Source: Desulfatibacillum alkenivorans DSM 16219
GTDB lineage: Bacteria > Desulfobacterota > Desulfobacteria > Desulfobacterales > Desulfatibacillaceae
Reading direction: 5' to 3'
NCBI RefSeq assembly: GCF_900142135.1
Contig: NZ_FQZU01000026.1
Location: 1 to 64,000 of the forward strand
DNA length: 64,000 nucleotides
Made by a program: the position numbers and the translations under genes. The notes under the pieces are model-generated. The model did no database searches. It saw only the letters and a list, made by a program, of their open reading frames with translations, and had not been told where the DNA came from. Within the stretch, counting starts at the first letter, position 1. Each line of letters begins with the position of its first letter. Positions 26,329 through 35,758 of the stretch are shown here, piece by piece.

Positions 26329-28035
26329 ATGAATGCCTTTATCGTAATGGCCTTGGTTTTGGCTTGGTTTTATGCAGGATACCGATTTTACGGAACCTGG
26401 GTGGAGAGAAATCTGGTAAAGCCGGACGACGCCAGGCCCACGCCGGCTTACGAGTTTGAGGACGGCGTCGACTACTCGCCGGCCAAAGTCAGCTTCCTGT
26501 GGGGGCATCATTTCTCCTCCATAGCGGGCGCCGGCCCCATTATCGGCCCCATCCTGGCCACGGCCTGGTTCGGCTGGGCTTCCGCCATCTTGTGGATCGC
26601 CATTGGGTGCGTGTTCATTGGCGCCGTGCATGATTATCTGTCCCTCATGCTTTCCGTACGCCACCAGGGCAGGGGTATTTCCGAAGTGGCCGGAGACACC
26701 TTGGGGAACGTCACCCGGCTTTCCTTCGGCATTCTCATCTGGATTACGTTGGTGTTCATCATCGCCGTGTTCGCCGTCAGCGCGGCCAACGCCCTGGCCA
26801 ATATGCCCGAACTGGTCATTCCGACCTTCGGCGTTTGCTTTGTGGCCGTCCTGCTGGGCCTGGCGGTGTACAAATTGAAAATCAACGCGGTGTTAGCCTC
26901 TATTGGAGCGGTTTTTCTTTCGTACTTTCTAATTTACGTGGGTTACAATTATCCGATTGCCCTGGATGGATGGTCGCATGCAAGCAAGGTCATGCTTTAT
27001 TTGAACCTGCTTATGGGGTATTGCCTCATCGCCTCCATGCTTCCGGTTTGGGTGCTGCTTCAGCCCCGGGATTTCATTTCGTCGGTGAAATTGTTTGTGG
27101 GGCTTTTTCTCGGTTTACTGGGCGTTTTGGCGGCCAGGCCTGATTTTACGGCGCCCGCGTTCATCACCGGTTCGGACAAACCCATGTGGCCCATTATGTT
27201 CATCACCCTGGCATGCGGCGCCGTAAGCGGCTTCCACTGCCTGGTCGGGACCGGCACCACCTCCAAGCAGCTTGACAAGGAAAGCCACGGAAAAGTCGTG
27301 GGGTACGGCGGCATGATCATGGAGGGCGTACTGGCCGCCCTGGTGGTGGTTGTTGTGGGCGCGGGCCTCAAATGGGGACAGGCTCCGGCCGGTGAGGCCG
27401 CCGGGCTTTATTTCGCCTCTTCCTTGGAGCAAGGCTGGATTGTGGCTTTCAGCAATGGATTCGGCGCCATTGTGGGCGATGCAGGCCTGCCCTTTTTAAG
27501 CGCCGCCGTGGCGGCCCTGTTAGGCGGAGTTATGGTGAAAACCTTTGTCATGACTTCGTTGGACACATCCACCCGCCTCGGGCGCTTTATCTTCATGGAG
27601 ACCTTGTTCTCCAGCGTAAAGTTTTTAAGGCGCACTTTTGTCGCGACCATGGGAACCCTGGCGCCCGCCTATTATCTGGCCGCCACGGGCAATTGGAAAA
27701 ATATTTGGAAGCTGTTCGGCGCTTCCAATCAGTTGATCGCCGCCATCAGCCTGCTGGTGATCACGGCCTGGCTGGCCCAGAGGCGCAGGGCCATCGCTCC
27801 GGTTATCTTTCCGGCCTTGTTCATGGTGGCCACCACCATTGGCGCCTTGGGCTGGTCCGTCTTCAACAAAAACGGATATCTTGGCGCCGGACCCGGCCAT
27901 GACCTAATGCTGGGCGTTATCAGCCTGGCGCTCATTGCATTGGCTTTGGTCATCGCCTGCTCTGCGGCTTTTTCCTTGTTAAAAGACAAGGGTGCGGAAA
28001 AAAGGCGGGAGACCGACTCCGAGGCGTCTGCTTAA
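26329..28035 (+). CDS. cstA: Carbon starvation protein CstA (peptide/pyruvate transporter family)
   Basis: This 568-residue polytopic membrane protein has ~16 hydrophobic segments. It has the CstA N-terminus (GYRFYGTWVERNLVKPDD), the signature SFLWGHHFSSIAGAGPIIGPI near residue 70, GAVHDYLSLMLSVRHQGRGI, and HCLVGTGTTSKQLDKESHGK. GAGGAGGGGG precedes the ATG. It is of the shorter CstA type without the C-terminal DUF4161-like extension. The family is linked to peptide or pyruvate uptake under carbon limitation. It sits alone between the maf operon and the diadenylate cyclase gene. Confidence 0.9.
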   Translation: MNAFIVMALVLAWFYAGYRFYGTWVERNLVKPDDARPTPAYEFEDGVDYSPAKVSFLWGHHFSSIAGAGPIIGPILATAWFGWASAILWIAIGCVFIGAVHDYLSLMLSVRHQGRGISEVAGDTLGNVTRLSFGILIWITLVFIIAVFAVSAANALANMPELVIPTFGVCFVAVLLGLAVYKLKINAVLASIGAVFLSYFLIYVGYNYPIALDGWSHASKVMLYLNLLMGYCLIASMLPVWVLLQPRDFISSVKLFVGLFLGLLGVLAARPDFTAPAFITGSDKPMWPIMFITLACGAVSGFHCLVGTGTTSKQLDKESHGKVVGYGGMIMEGVLAALVVVVVGAGLKWGQAPAGEAAGLYFASSLEQGWIVAFSNGFGAIVGDAGLPFLSAAVAALLGGVMVKTFVMTSLDTSTRLGRFIFMETLFSSVKFLRRTFVATMGTLAPAYYLAATGNWKNIWKLFGASNQLIAAISLLVITAWLAQRRRAIAPVIFPALFMVATTIGALGWSVFNKNGYLGAGPGHDLMLGVISLALIALALVIACSAAFSLLKDKGAEKRRETDSEASA

Positions 28036-28114
28036 GTAAACGAATAGACAGGGAGCGGGCGGCCTGTGGGCCGGGGAAAGCTGCGGGCCCCTCACCCATT
28101 GACCGGAACATTTG

Positions 28115-29566
28115 ATGATTTCCAACTTTTTGCAAACAGTTTTGGGATGGCGGGCGTTGACGGACATCATCCTCATCGCTTTGGGGATGTTTTTCGTCTA
28201 CCACACCCTCCGCAGGCTGGGAACCTGGAAGATGTTTCTGGGGCTGGTGATGGCCATGCTCACCTATGTGGGCGCCAATTTATTGGGCCTGGAAGGAATC
28301 ACCTGGATTTTTTCCAACCTGAGCCATGTGGCGCTCATTGGCATCATCATTATTTTTCAGCCCGAAATCCGGAAAATGCTGGAAAGCTCGGTTTCTCCGG
28401 CGCGCCGGGAGCCCGAGGGGCCCGAACACGAGGGCCTGCCCATGATGATTGCAGACGCCCTGTTTTCCCTGGCCAAAATTCCCTGCGGCGCCATTTTCGT
28501 TTTTCCCGGACGGGACCCCCTGGAGCGTTTTCTCACGGGAGGCGTTTCCTTGAACGCCGATCCGAGCCCGGAGCTGATTCTCAGCATATTCGACACCCAC
28601 TCCCCCGGCCACGACGGCGCCCTGCTTGTCCGGGACGGCCGTCTGGCCGGATACGGATTTCGCCTGCCCATTTCCAAGTCCTCCCACCTGCCCAGGGAAA
28701 TGGGCACCCGGCATCATGCGGGCATGGGGTTGTCGGAAATTACGGACGCCCTGGTTTTTGTGGTTTCGGAAGAGAGGGGGCTGGTTTCCTTTTTCAAAAA
28801 CGGAAGGCTGTCCCGCGTCCCTGGCCGAAAGGAAGCGGTGGAAGCCATTACGGATCACTGGAAGGCCTCGGCCTCCTTCTTGCCCCAGCCGGAAAAGGGG
28901 ACTAAAAAATGGACCACCGCCGTGGAACTTGTGACCGCCTTCATGCTCACCATCCTCCTTTGGTCCAGCGTGGTCATAGGACGCATGGAGATCGTGGAAA
29001 AAAGCGTGGAGACCCCCATTGTCTATGTTGCCTTGCCCGCCAACATCGCCCTTTCCGGGGTCAAACCCACGGGCACGCGCATTCATATGGCTGGGCCCAA
29101 ATCGCAACTGGACAACCTGACCGCCGACAACCTGCGGGTGCGCATCGACCTTTCCAAGGCCCAACCCGGCAAACAGACCTTTTTCGTATCCCGTGAAAGC
29201 CTGAACCTGCCCAAGAAGGTGGACCTGCTGGATGCGGACCCTTCGGAAATCAACCTGTCCCTGGAAGAAACCGTGGACATGGAAGTCCCCGTGACCCCCC
29301 AATTGGTGGGGCAGCCAAGGCAGGGCTGGACCGTGGCGAGCGTCGCCGTGAAGCCGCAGAAAGTCCGGGTGGTCATGAAAAAGGGCGAAGGCGAACAACA
29401 AGCCCCCGCCGTGACCACCACGCCCATCTATCTGGACGGCCTGGGCTCCAGCACGTCCATCCGATGCAAGATCATCGCTCCGCCCGACGCCCAACCCTCG
29501 GACAAACCCTGGCCCGACGTGGAAGTGCAAATCCGCCTCATTCCCGTGGAGGCCAAGTCGGAGTGA
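28115..29566 (+). CDS. Diadenylate cyclase (CdaA-type) fused to a YbbR-like region
   Basis: This protein makes c-di-AMP from two ATP. The 483 residues begin with three transmembrane helices (~1-85: ALTDIILIALGMFFVY, FLGLVMAMLTYVGANLL, HVALIGIIIIF), then the DAC domain with FQPEIRKMLE, the catalytic HDGALLVRDGRLAGYG (near residue 170) and TRHHAGMGLSEITDALVFVVSEE (RHR-type loop). A further helix near 275 (VELVTAFMLTILLWSSVVIG) leads to ~200 residues with YbbR-repeat character: VYVALPANIALSGVKPT, then MEVPVTPQLVGQPRQGWTV. CdaA and YbbR/CdaR are normally separate adjacent genes, so this is a natural fusion that puts the cyclase and its regulator in one chain. ATG 28115 is preferred to TTG 28112. 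The ribosome site is weak. Confidence 0.85.
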   Translation: MISNFLQTVLGWRALTDIILIALGMFFVYHTLRRLGTWKMFLGLVMAMLTYVGANLLGLEGITWIFSNLSHVALIGIIIIFQPEIRKMLESSVSPARREPEGPEHEGLPMMIADALFSLAKIPCGAIFVFPGRDPLERFLTGGVSLNADPSPELILSIFDTHSPGHDGALLVRDGRLAGYGFRLPISKSSHLPREMGTRHHAGMGLSEITDALVFVVSEERGLVSFFKNGRLSRVPGRKEAVEAITDHWKASASFLPQPEKGTKKWTTAVELVTAFMLTILLWSSVVIGRMEIVEKSVETPIVYVALPANIALSGVKPTGTRIHMAGPKSQLDNLTADNLRVRIDLSKAQPGKQTFFVSRESLNLPKKVDLLDADPSEINLSLEETVDMEVPVTPQLVGQPRQGWTVASVAVKPQKVRVVMKKGEGEQQAPAVTTTPIYLDGLGSSTSIRCKIIAPPDAQPSDKPWPDVEVQIRLIPVEAKSE

Positions 29567-29604
29567 TGTTTTCGCCAGGATGCAATCAAAAACCCAATCA
29601 ATTC

Positions 29605-29634
29605 TTGACAAAGCGCTTATAGGCGCCCTATAAA
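29605..29634 (+). promoter_or_regulatory. Sigma-70-type promoter before the Rho-N-like gene
   Basis: TTGACA (29605-29610) and TATAAA (29629-29634) are separated by 18 bases. They lie ~110 bp before the ATG at 29744. A short imperfect hairpin (CCGGAAACG / CGTTTTCGG, 29647-29668) is in the leader. Confidence 0.65.
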
Positions 29635-29743
29635 TTATCCCTTTACCGGAAACGGGTCGTTTTCGGGGCGGAGGTGTGTTTGCTCATGCCTCCGTTATGT
29701 TTTAAAAACCCTGACAGAATGAAACAGTACAGAGAGGAAGACC

Positions 29744-30070
29744 ATGGGCGGCAAGAAAAAAGAAGCCAAGGAAAAACCCCTGGATAAAATGACAGCCAAG
29801 GAACTCCGGGAAGTGGCCAAGGAAATCCCCGGGATCGTCGGCGTACATTCCATGAATAAACTGGAACTGCTTTCCGAAATCAAGGAAGCCCGCGGCATCG
29901 TGGACGACGGCCCCCAAAAGGACACCGGCCTGATTCGTTCCTTGAAGAAGCAGATCAACGAACTCAAGGACAAACGGGACGCAGCCATTGAGGCCAAGGA
30001 CAAGGATCAGATGACCATCCTTCGCCGCAAGATCAGCAAGCTTAAGAAAAAGACCCGCAGGGCGGCCTAA
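29744..30070 (+). CDS. Small basic protein with Rho N-terminal-like domain and coiled coil
   Basis: This is 108 residues with about 25% lysine. Residues ~14-50 (KMTAKELREVAKEIPGIVGVHSMNKLELLSEIKEA) match the Rho-N/SAP-like helix-extension-helix fold. Residues ~60-105 form a charged coiled-coil-like helix (SLKKQINELKDKRDAAIEAKD). Nucleic acid binding is the likely activity, inferred from fold and charge. Its own strong promoter suggests high expression. No named family function is known to me. Confidence 0.65.
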   Translation: MGGKKKEAKEKPLDKMTAKELREVAKEIPGIVGVHSMNKLELLSEIKEARGIVDDGPQKDTGLIRSLKKQINELKDKRDAAIEAKDKDQMTILRRKISKLKKKTRRAA

Positions 30071-30131
30071 CAGCGCATTTTTCGGCCAGACGCGTAATTT
30101 TCCAATAGTCTTTTATAAAGTATTGTTGAAA

Positions 30132-30710
30132 ATGGACAAAATCGATCCGGCTGCCCTGGCTTTTGATATTGACGGAGTGGTGGCCGACGCCATGAAGCTG
30201 TTTTTGGACATCGCCCGGAACAAGCACGGCGTCAGCGGCATAGCAAAAGAGGACATCACCAGCTACATGCTGGAGGACTGCCTTGACATGAGCTCCGACG
30301 TGATCCTTGACGTGATCAAGGACATCATCGACGGAACTTACAAGGAAGTTTTGCAACCCATCGAGGGCGCCGTGGAGTCTCTGCGACGAATTCGAGCTCT
30401 GGGGGCGCCTCTTTTGTTCGTCACAGCCAGGCCCCGGAAACCGCCCGTGGAACAATGGCTCCGAACCAATTTGGGCATCGGCAACGGAGACATGCACATA
30501 GAAGCCACGGGCAGTTTTGAGGCCAAAATAGATGTCCTGGCCCAACACGGCCGCAACTGGTTTGTGGAGGACCGGTTGGAGACCTGCTTCCTATTGGCGG
30601 ACGCAGGGATCAATCCGGTCCTTTTCCGACAGCCGTGGAACCGCAGGCCTCACCCCTTCAAGGAGGTGGGCTCCTGGGAAGAGCTTCTTCCATGCATCAT
30701 GGGGATATAG
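30132..30710 (+). CDS. HAD-superfamily hydrolase (5'-nucleotidase-like)
   Basis: This 192-residue phosphohydrolase carries HAD motif I as LAFDIDGVVADAM (residues ~8-18), motif II in LLFVTARPRKP and motif III/IV in WFVEDRLETCFLLADAGI. The compact cap and the order match the bacterial NT5C/YqfW-like nucleotidases. TTG at 30123 is an alternative start. The end overlaps the next gene by 19 bases. The substrate cannot be named. Confidence 0.78.
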   Translation: MDKIDPAALAFDIDGVVADAMKLFLDIARNKHGVSGIAKEDITSYMLEDCLDMSSDVILDVIKDIIDGTYKEVLQPIEGAVESLRRIRALGAPLLFVTARPRKPPVEQWLRTNLGIGNGDMHIEATGSFEAKIDVLAQHGRNWFVEDRLETCFLLADAGINPVLFRQPWNRRPHPFKEVGSWEELLPCIMGI

Positions 30711-31639
30711 ACGACCAAGGCGCTTTTTTTTGGATTGATTCCTTTTTGGAATCCCTGGCCGCGGAACGACGATATTCCCCTGCAACGTGCTTGGCTTACG
30801 GCAAGGATTTGCGCGAGTTTTTCTCCTATGTGGCCGAGTCGGGCCTGCAAGGGGAAATCTCTCCGGAAAACGCGGACGTGGAAAGGGTGGACAACCTCGC
30901 CATTCGAGGCTATCTGGGCTTTTTGCATAAAAAGAACGAAAAGAGCACCATGGCCCGGAAGCTCTCCTCCCTGAGATCCTTTTATCGTTTTCTGGAAAAA
31001 AGAGGCCGCGTGGCCGTCAACCCCGCTCAGTCGGTGGTGACGCCCAAACGCAAAAAAACCGTGGCAGCCCACCTGACCGTGGACGAGGCTTTCGCCCTGC
31101 TGGACTCCATTTTGGACGACTCCCTGGCCGGCGCCAGGGACAGGGCCATGTTCGAGTGCCTGTATTCCACGGGCATCCGCGTTTCCGAACTGGCGGGCCT
31201 GAACATGGAGCGCGTCAATTTCTCCGGCAAGACCCTTCGGGTTTTGGGCAAGGGGGATAAGGAGCGCATCGTCCCAGTGGGCGCCAAGGCCCTGGAGCAT
31301 ATAAAGGCTTACAGGGACAGGCTGGCCGTTGAAGGGCCGAAAAATTTGGATCCGGACGCGGTGTTTCTCAATAAAAACGGGGGGCGCCTCTCAACCCGGT
31401 CCATACGGCGCATTCTGGAAAAGATCGTGCGGGACATGGGGCTGAACCGGCCTTTGTCCCCCCATGGATTGCGCCACACATTCGCCACGCACATGCTGGA
31501 TAACGGCGCGGATTTGCGTTCGGTCCAGGAATTGCTCGGCCACGCCAGCATTTCCACTACCGGGCGCTATACCCATGTGAGCATAGACCGGTTGATGGCC
31601 GCCTATGACAAAGCGCATCCGCGGGGCGAAAAAAGTTGA
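30692..31639 (+). CDS. xerC: Tyrosine recombinase XerC-type
   Basis: This 315-residue recombinase belongs to the chromosome-dimer resolution family. An N-terminal SAM-like core-binding domain (residues ~10-105: FLESLAAERRYSPATCLAYGKDL) precedes the catalytic domain. Catalytic residues visible are R in STGIRVSELAGL, K in LGKGDKERIVPVG, HGLRHTFATHM (H..R), LLGHASISTTGRYTHVS (H and nucleophilic Tyr). GTG at 30635 opens the frame, but ATG 30692 gives the standard N-terminus. It directly precedes hslVU, the same order as codV-clpQ-clpY in Bacillus. Confidence 0.9.
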   Translation: MHHGDIDDQGAFFWIDSFLESLAAERRYSPATCLAYGKDLREFFSYVAESGLQGEISPENADVERVDNLAIRGYLGFLHKKNEKSTMARKLSSLRSFYRFLEKRGRVAVNPAQSVVTPKRKKTVAAHLTVDEAFALLDSILDDSLAGARDRAMFECLYSTGIRVSELAGLNMERVNFSGKTLRVLGKGDKERIVPVGAKALEHIKAYRDRLAVEGPKNLDPDAVFLNKNGGRLSTRSIRRILEKIVRDMGLNRPLSPHGLRHTFATHMLDNGADLRSVQELLGHASISTTGRYTHVSIDRLMAAYDKAHPRGEKS

Positions 31640-31670
31640 ATTCAAGCAGCCGGAAAAAGGACCTTTGATC

Positions 31671-32213
31671 ATGAGCAACCCATTGGATTTCAGGGGCACC
31701 ACCATCCTGGCGGTTCGCAAGGACGGCAAAACCGCCATTGCAGGCGACGGCCAGGTGACCCTTGGCAATACGGTGGTCAAGCACACGGCGCAAAAAGTCC
31801 GTAAGATCTACCATGACAAGATTGTGGTGGGTTTCGCCGGCGCCACCGCCGACGCCCTGAACCTGTTCGATAAATTCGAAGGCAAACTGGAGCAATATAA
31901 CGGAAACCTGACCCGGGCCGCCGTGGAGCTGGCCAGGGATTGGAGGACGGACAAATACCTGCGCAAGCTGGAAGCCATGATGATCGCCGTGGACGACCAG
32001 CGCATGTTTTTGATTTCCGGCAACGGCGACATCATTGAGCCGGACGAAGGCGTCATAGGCATCGGCTCGGGCGGAGCCTTCGCCCAGGCGGCCGCTACGG
32101 GCCTGATCCGGCATTCGGACCTGGACGCTCCGGCCATTGCCAAAGCGGCTATGGATGTGGCCGCCTCCATTTGCATTTATACCAATCAGGTTGTAACCCT
32201 GCACGAGATATGA
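31671..32213 (+). CDS. hslV: ATP-dependent protease proteolytic subunit HslV (ClpQ)
   Basis: This threonine peptidase forms a dodecamer with HslU. Translation from ATG 31671 gives 180 residues. The nucleophile is in [14 protein letters not shown], so about nine residues must be removed to expose the Thr. [40 protein letters not shown] and [12 protein letters not shown] are all present. hslU starts 7 bp downstream. xerC overlaps its open frame upstream, so the three are coupled. Confidence 0.95.
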   Translation: MSNPLDFRGTTILAVRKDGKTAIAGDGQVTLGNTVVKHTAQKVRKIYHDKIVVGFAGATADALNLFDKFEGKLEQYNGNLTRAAVELARDWRTDKYLRKLEAMMIAVDDQRMFLISGNGDIIEPDEGVIGIGSGGAFAQAAATGLIRHSDLDAPAIAKAAMDVAASICIYTNQVVTLHEI

Positions 32214-32220
32214 GGAAGGC

Positions 32221-33594
32221 ATGGAAGACCTAAAACCCCGGGAAATTGTTCAGGAACTGGACAAATACATCATAGGGCAGGACCATGCCAAGCGGTTTGT
32301 GGCCATTGCGCTGAGAAACCGCTGGCGCAGACGCCAGGTTCCCCAGGACTTGCGGGATGAAATCGCCCCGAAAAATATCATTCTCATAGGCCCTACAGGC
32401 GTGGGCAAAACGGAAATCTCCAGAAGGCTGGCCAAATTGGCGGACGTGCCTTTTTTAAAAGTGGAGGCCACCAAGTTTACGGAAGTCGGCTACGTGGGCC
32501 GGGACGTGGAATCCATGATTCGCGATCTGGTGGAAGTCACCGTCAACATGATGCGTGAAAAGGAAGAGGAGGAGGTGGCGCTGCCGGCCATGAAAGCCGC
32601 CGAAGAGCGCATTCTGGACATCCTGCTTCCTCCCAGAAGGGAGACCCAGCCCTTTGCCGATGCAGAGGGGGAGACCACCCTGGAAATCGTCACACGGGGC
32701 GATTCCAACCAGGACTCCACCCGGGAAAAGCTCCGGAAGATGCTGCACTCCGGCAAGTTCGACGACAGGTACGTGGACCTGGAAATCAACGAACGCAATA
32801 CCCCGGTGGTGGAGATTTTTTCCAACATGGGCATGGAAGAGGTGGGGTTCAACTTCAAGGATATGCTCGGCGGCCTCATGCCCAAGAACACGAAAAAGCG
32901 CAAGGTCAAGGTCAGCGAGGCCATGGAAATCCTCACCCAGCAGGAGGCTCAGGGGCTTGTCGACATGGAAAAGGTGGTCAAAAAGGCTCTGTCCCGGGTG
33001 GAGGAGTCCGGCATCATATTCCTGGACGAAATCGACAAAATCGCCGTGGGCGGGGGAAAAGGGCAGGGGCCGGACGTCAGCAGGGAAGGGGTTCAGCGGG
33101 ACCTTTTGCCCATTGTGGAAGGCACCACGGTCAACACGAAATACGGGATGGTCAAGACCGACCACATTTTGTTTATTGCGTCGGGCGCCTTTCATATGAC
33201 CAAGCCTTCGGACCTGACGCCCGAACTGCAGGGGCGGTTCCCCATTCGGGTGGAATTGGACTCCCTGACCGAACATGATTTTATGCGGATTCTGACCGAG
33301 CCGAAAAACGCCATCATGCTCCAGTATCAGGAATTGTTGAAGACCGAAGGCGTGGAGCTTGTTTTTACGCAGGACTCAGTGGCGGAAATCGCATCCATTG
33401 CCAAGGAAGTGAACGACAGGACGGAAAATATAGGCGCCCGCAGGCTGCATACGGTTATGGAATGCCTGTTGGAGGACATTCTTTACGACGCCCCGGAGGT
33501 TCCGGAAAAGAAAATCACCATCGGTGCGGAAATGGTGCGGGCGAAATTGGAATCCATTAAGGAAGACGAGGACCTTTCCCGGTACATCCTGTAA
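32221..33594 (+). CDS. hslU: HslU (ClpY) AAA+ unfoldase
   Basis: This is the 457-residue ATPase partner of HslV. Walker A is GPTGVGKTE (residues ~59-67) and [16 protein letters not shown] forms the pore region; the inserted I-domain with acidic and helical segments spans ~110-240. Walker [13 protein letters not shown] and sensor 1 [25 protein letters not shown] follow, and the chain ends in LSRYIL, the tail that docks into HslV. It is full length, with GAGGAAGGC before the ATG. Confidence 0.95.
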   Translation: MEDLKPREIVQELDKYIIGQDHAKRFVAIALRNRWRRRQVPQDLRDEIAPKNIILIGPTGVGKTEISRRLAKLADVPFLKVEATKFTEVGYVGRDVESMIRDLVEVTVNMMREKEEEEVALPAMKAAEERILDILLPPRRETQPFADAEGETTLEIVTRGDSNQDSTREKLRKMLHSGKFDDRYVDLEINERNTPVVEIFSNMGMEEVGFNFKDMLGGLMPKNTKKRKVKVSEAMEILTQQEAQGLVDMEKVVKKALSRVEESGIIFLDEIDKIAVGGGKGQGPDVSREGVQRDLLPIVEGTTVNTKYGMVKTDHILFIASGAFHMTKPSDLTPELQGRFPIRVELDSLTEHDFMRILTEPKNAIMLQYQELLKTEGVELVFTQDSVAEIASIAKEVNDRTENIGARRLHTVMECLLEDILYDAPEVPEKKITIGAEMVRAKLESIKEDEDLSRYIL

Positions 33595-33630
33595 AGGCAG
33601 GCGGACCGGCCTCTCTCATTTGGGTGAGTC

Positions 33631-34506
33631 ATGGAAAAAACTGTTGCTGATATTCTGGTGGAAGCCCTCCCGTACATTCGGGAGTTCTCTGGCATGACCA
33701 TTGTGATCAAATACGGCGGCCACGCCATGGTGGACGAAGAGCTGAAGGATGCCTTCGCACGGGACATCACCCTGCTTAAACTGGTGGGCGCCAACCCGGT
33801 TGTGGTTCATGGCGGCGGCCCCCAAATCAACAAGGTCCTGGATCAGATGGGCATCTGCTCCAAGTTCGTTAAAGGCATGCGCATCACGGATCAGCCCACC
33901 ATGGACGTGGTGGAAATGGTCCTGGGCGGCAAGGTCAACAAATCCATTGTGGCTCAGATTAACCAGGCGGGCGGCCGGGCCGTAGGCCTCTCCGGCAAGG
34001 ACGGCGGACTGATCAAGGCCCGGAAGATGACCATCATGCATAAGGAAACCGCGGACAGCCCCCCTGAGATCATCGATCCCGGTCTTGTGGGAGAGGTGAC
34101 GGCGGTGAATCCCCGGATTATCGAAACCCTGACCCGGGAAGGATTCATCCCCATTATTGCGCCCGTGGGAACCGGCGACAACGGGGAAACCTTCAATATC
34201 AACGCGGATCTGGTGGCCTCCCATGTGGCTACGGCGTTAAAAGCCGGGCGGCTGATCCTGGTCACCGACGTGGACGGCGTCAAGGATCAGCAAGACAATC
34301 TGCTCTCCTCCCTGGACGCCCATGCCGCCGCGTCTCTTATTGACGAGGGCGTCATCGCCGGAGGCATGATCCCCAAAGTCAACTGCGCCCTGGACGCCAT
34401 TTCCTGGGGCGTCAACAAAGTGCATATTATCAACGGCCGGCGACGACACGCTTTGCTTCTGGAGCTTTTGACGGACAAAGGTATTGGAACTGAATTCAAA
34501 GCGTGA
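33631..34506 (+). CDS. argB: Acetylglutamate kinase
   Basis: This enzyme is the second step of arginine synthesis, phosphorylating N-acetylglutamate. The 291 residues have IKYGGHAM (K), [42 protein letters not shown] and [12 protein letters not shown]. An N-terminal helix ([17 protein letters not shown]) is of the arginine-sensitive hexameric type. It starts the arg cluster, 36 bp after hslU. Confidence 0.95.
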   Translation: MEKTVADILVEALPYIREFSGMTIVIKYGGHAMVDEELKDAFARDITLLKLVGANPVVVHGGGPQINKVLDQMGICSKFVKGMRITDQPTMDVVEMVLGGKVNKSIVAQINQAGGRAVGLSGKDGGLIKARKMTIMHKETADSPPEIIDPGLVGEVTAVNPRIIETLTREGFIPIIAPVGTGDNGETFNINADLVASHVATALKAGRLILVTDVDGVKDQQDNLLSSLDAHAAASLIDEGVIAGGMIPKVNCALDAISWGVNKVHIINGRRRHALLLELLTDKGIGTEFKA

Positions 34507-34531
34507 TCAAAACTTACGAAAGGCCGTAACC

Positions 34532-35719
34532 ATGAATAATACAAAACAACTTGCAGACCAGGTAATTGCAAACACCTACGCCCGGAATCCCATATGCCTT
34601 GTAAAAGGCCAGGGCGTTAAACTTTGGGACGAGGACGGGAAGGAATACACCGACTTCCTGGCCGGCATCGCCGTATGCATCCTGGGCCACGCCCATCCGG
34701 CGGTGACCCAGGCCGTATCGGAGCAGGCCGCCAAACTGGTGCATGTGTCCAACCTGTTTTACACCGAGCCCCAAACTCTGCTGGCGGATCAGCTCATCAG
34801 TTCCTGCTTTGCGGACCGGGTGTTCTTTTGCAACAGCGGGGCCGAGGCCAATGAAGCGGCCATCAAAATGGCCCGGAAATATTTCTCGGCAAAAGGCCAG
34901 CCGGAAAAATACCGGGTGATCGCCATGGAAAAATCCTTTCATGGCCGGACCTTTGCAACCATGGCCGCCACCGGCCAGGACGCGATCAAAAAGGGATTCG
35001 AGCCCATGATGGAAGGGTTCGACCATGTGCCGTTCAACGACCTGGAAGCCGTGGAAAAAGCCATTACCGACGAAACCTGCGCGGTCCTGACCGAACCCAT
35101 TCAGGCGGAAGGCGGAGTTATGGTTCCTTTTCCCGGATATCTTCCCGGGTTGCGGGAGCTTTGCGATAAAAAAGGCATTTTGCTGATTTTCGACGAAGTC
35201 CAGACGGGCATGGGCAGGACGGGCTCCTTGTTCGCTCATCAGCAAATGGGGGCCGCGCCTGACATCATGACCCTTGCCAAGGGTCTGGCCAACGGCCTGC
35301 CCATCGGCGCCGCCCTGGCCACGGAAGAGGTCGCTTCCGCGTTCACTCCGGGGTCCCACGCCACCACATTCGGCGGAACCCCTCTGGTTACGGCCGCAGC
35401 CCGGGCCGTGATGATCGCCCTCATGGATCAGGATCTGCTGGAATTGTCCATTTCAGTAGGCGACTATTTTAAAAACCAGTTGCTTTTGCTGAAAGAAAAA
35501 TTTGACTGCGTGGAGGAAGTGCGGGGCATGGGCCTGTTGCTGGGCCTTAAGCTGAACACGCCCGGAGCGCCCATTGCGGCCAAAGCCATGGATATGGGCT
35601 ACATTTTCAATGTCACCCAGGGCGACGTCCTCCGGTTCGTGCCTCCGCTGATTATTTCGCGGAAGGACGTGGACGGGCTCATCGAAACACTGGACAAGAT
35701 CCTTGCAGACAGCCAGTAA
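34532..35719 (+). CDS. argD: Acetylornithine aminotransferase
   Basis: This PLP enzyme uses glutamate to make N-acetylornithine. The 395-residue class III aminotransferase has YTDFLAGIAVCILGHAHP, FFCNSGAEANEAAIKMARK, FHGRTFATMAATGQ, LIFDEVQTGMGRTG and the PLP lysine in MTLAKGLANGLPIGA. AAAGGCCG precedes the ATG at 34532; the frame opens earlier. It lies 25 bp after argB. Confidence 0.95.
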   Translation: MNNTKQLADQVIANTYARNPICLVKGQGVKLWDEDGKEYTDFLAGIAVCILGHAHPAVTQAVSEQAAKLVHVSNLFYTEPQTLLADQLISSCFADRVFFCNSGAEANEAAIKMARKYFSAKGQPEKYRVIAMEKSFHGRTFATMAATGQDAIKKGFEPMMEGFDHVPFNDLEAVEKAITDETCAVLTEPIQAEGGVMVPFPGYLPGLRELCDKKGILLIFDEVQTGMGRTGSLFAHQQMGAAPDIMTLAKGLANGLPIGAALATEEVASAFTPGSHATTFGGTPLVTAAARAVMIALMDQDLLELSISVGDYFKNQLLLLKEKFDCVEEVRGMGLLLGLKLNTPGAPIAAKAMDMGYIFNVTQGDVLRFVPPLIISRKDVDGLIETLDKILADSQ

Positions 35720-35758
35720 ATCAAAGCGGGAGGAAATCCGCTTTTAGGAGGTTAATAT

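Noticed and set aside
28280-29611. Long antisense frame across the diadenylate cyclase gene
   Set aside because: It lies wholly opposite a clearly recognised gene and has shadow-like composition.
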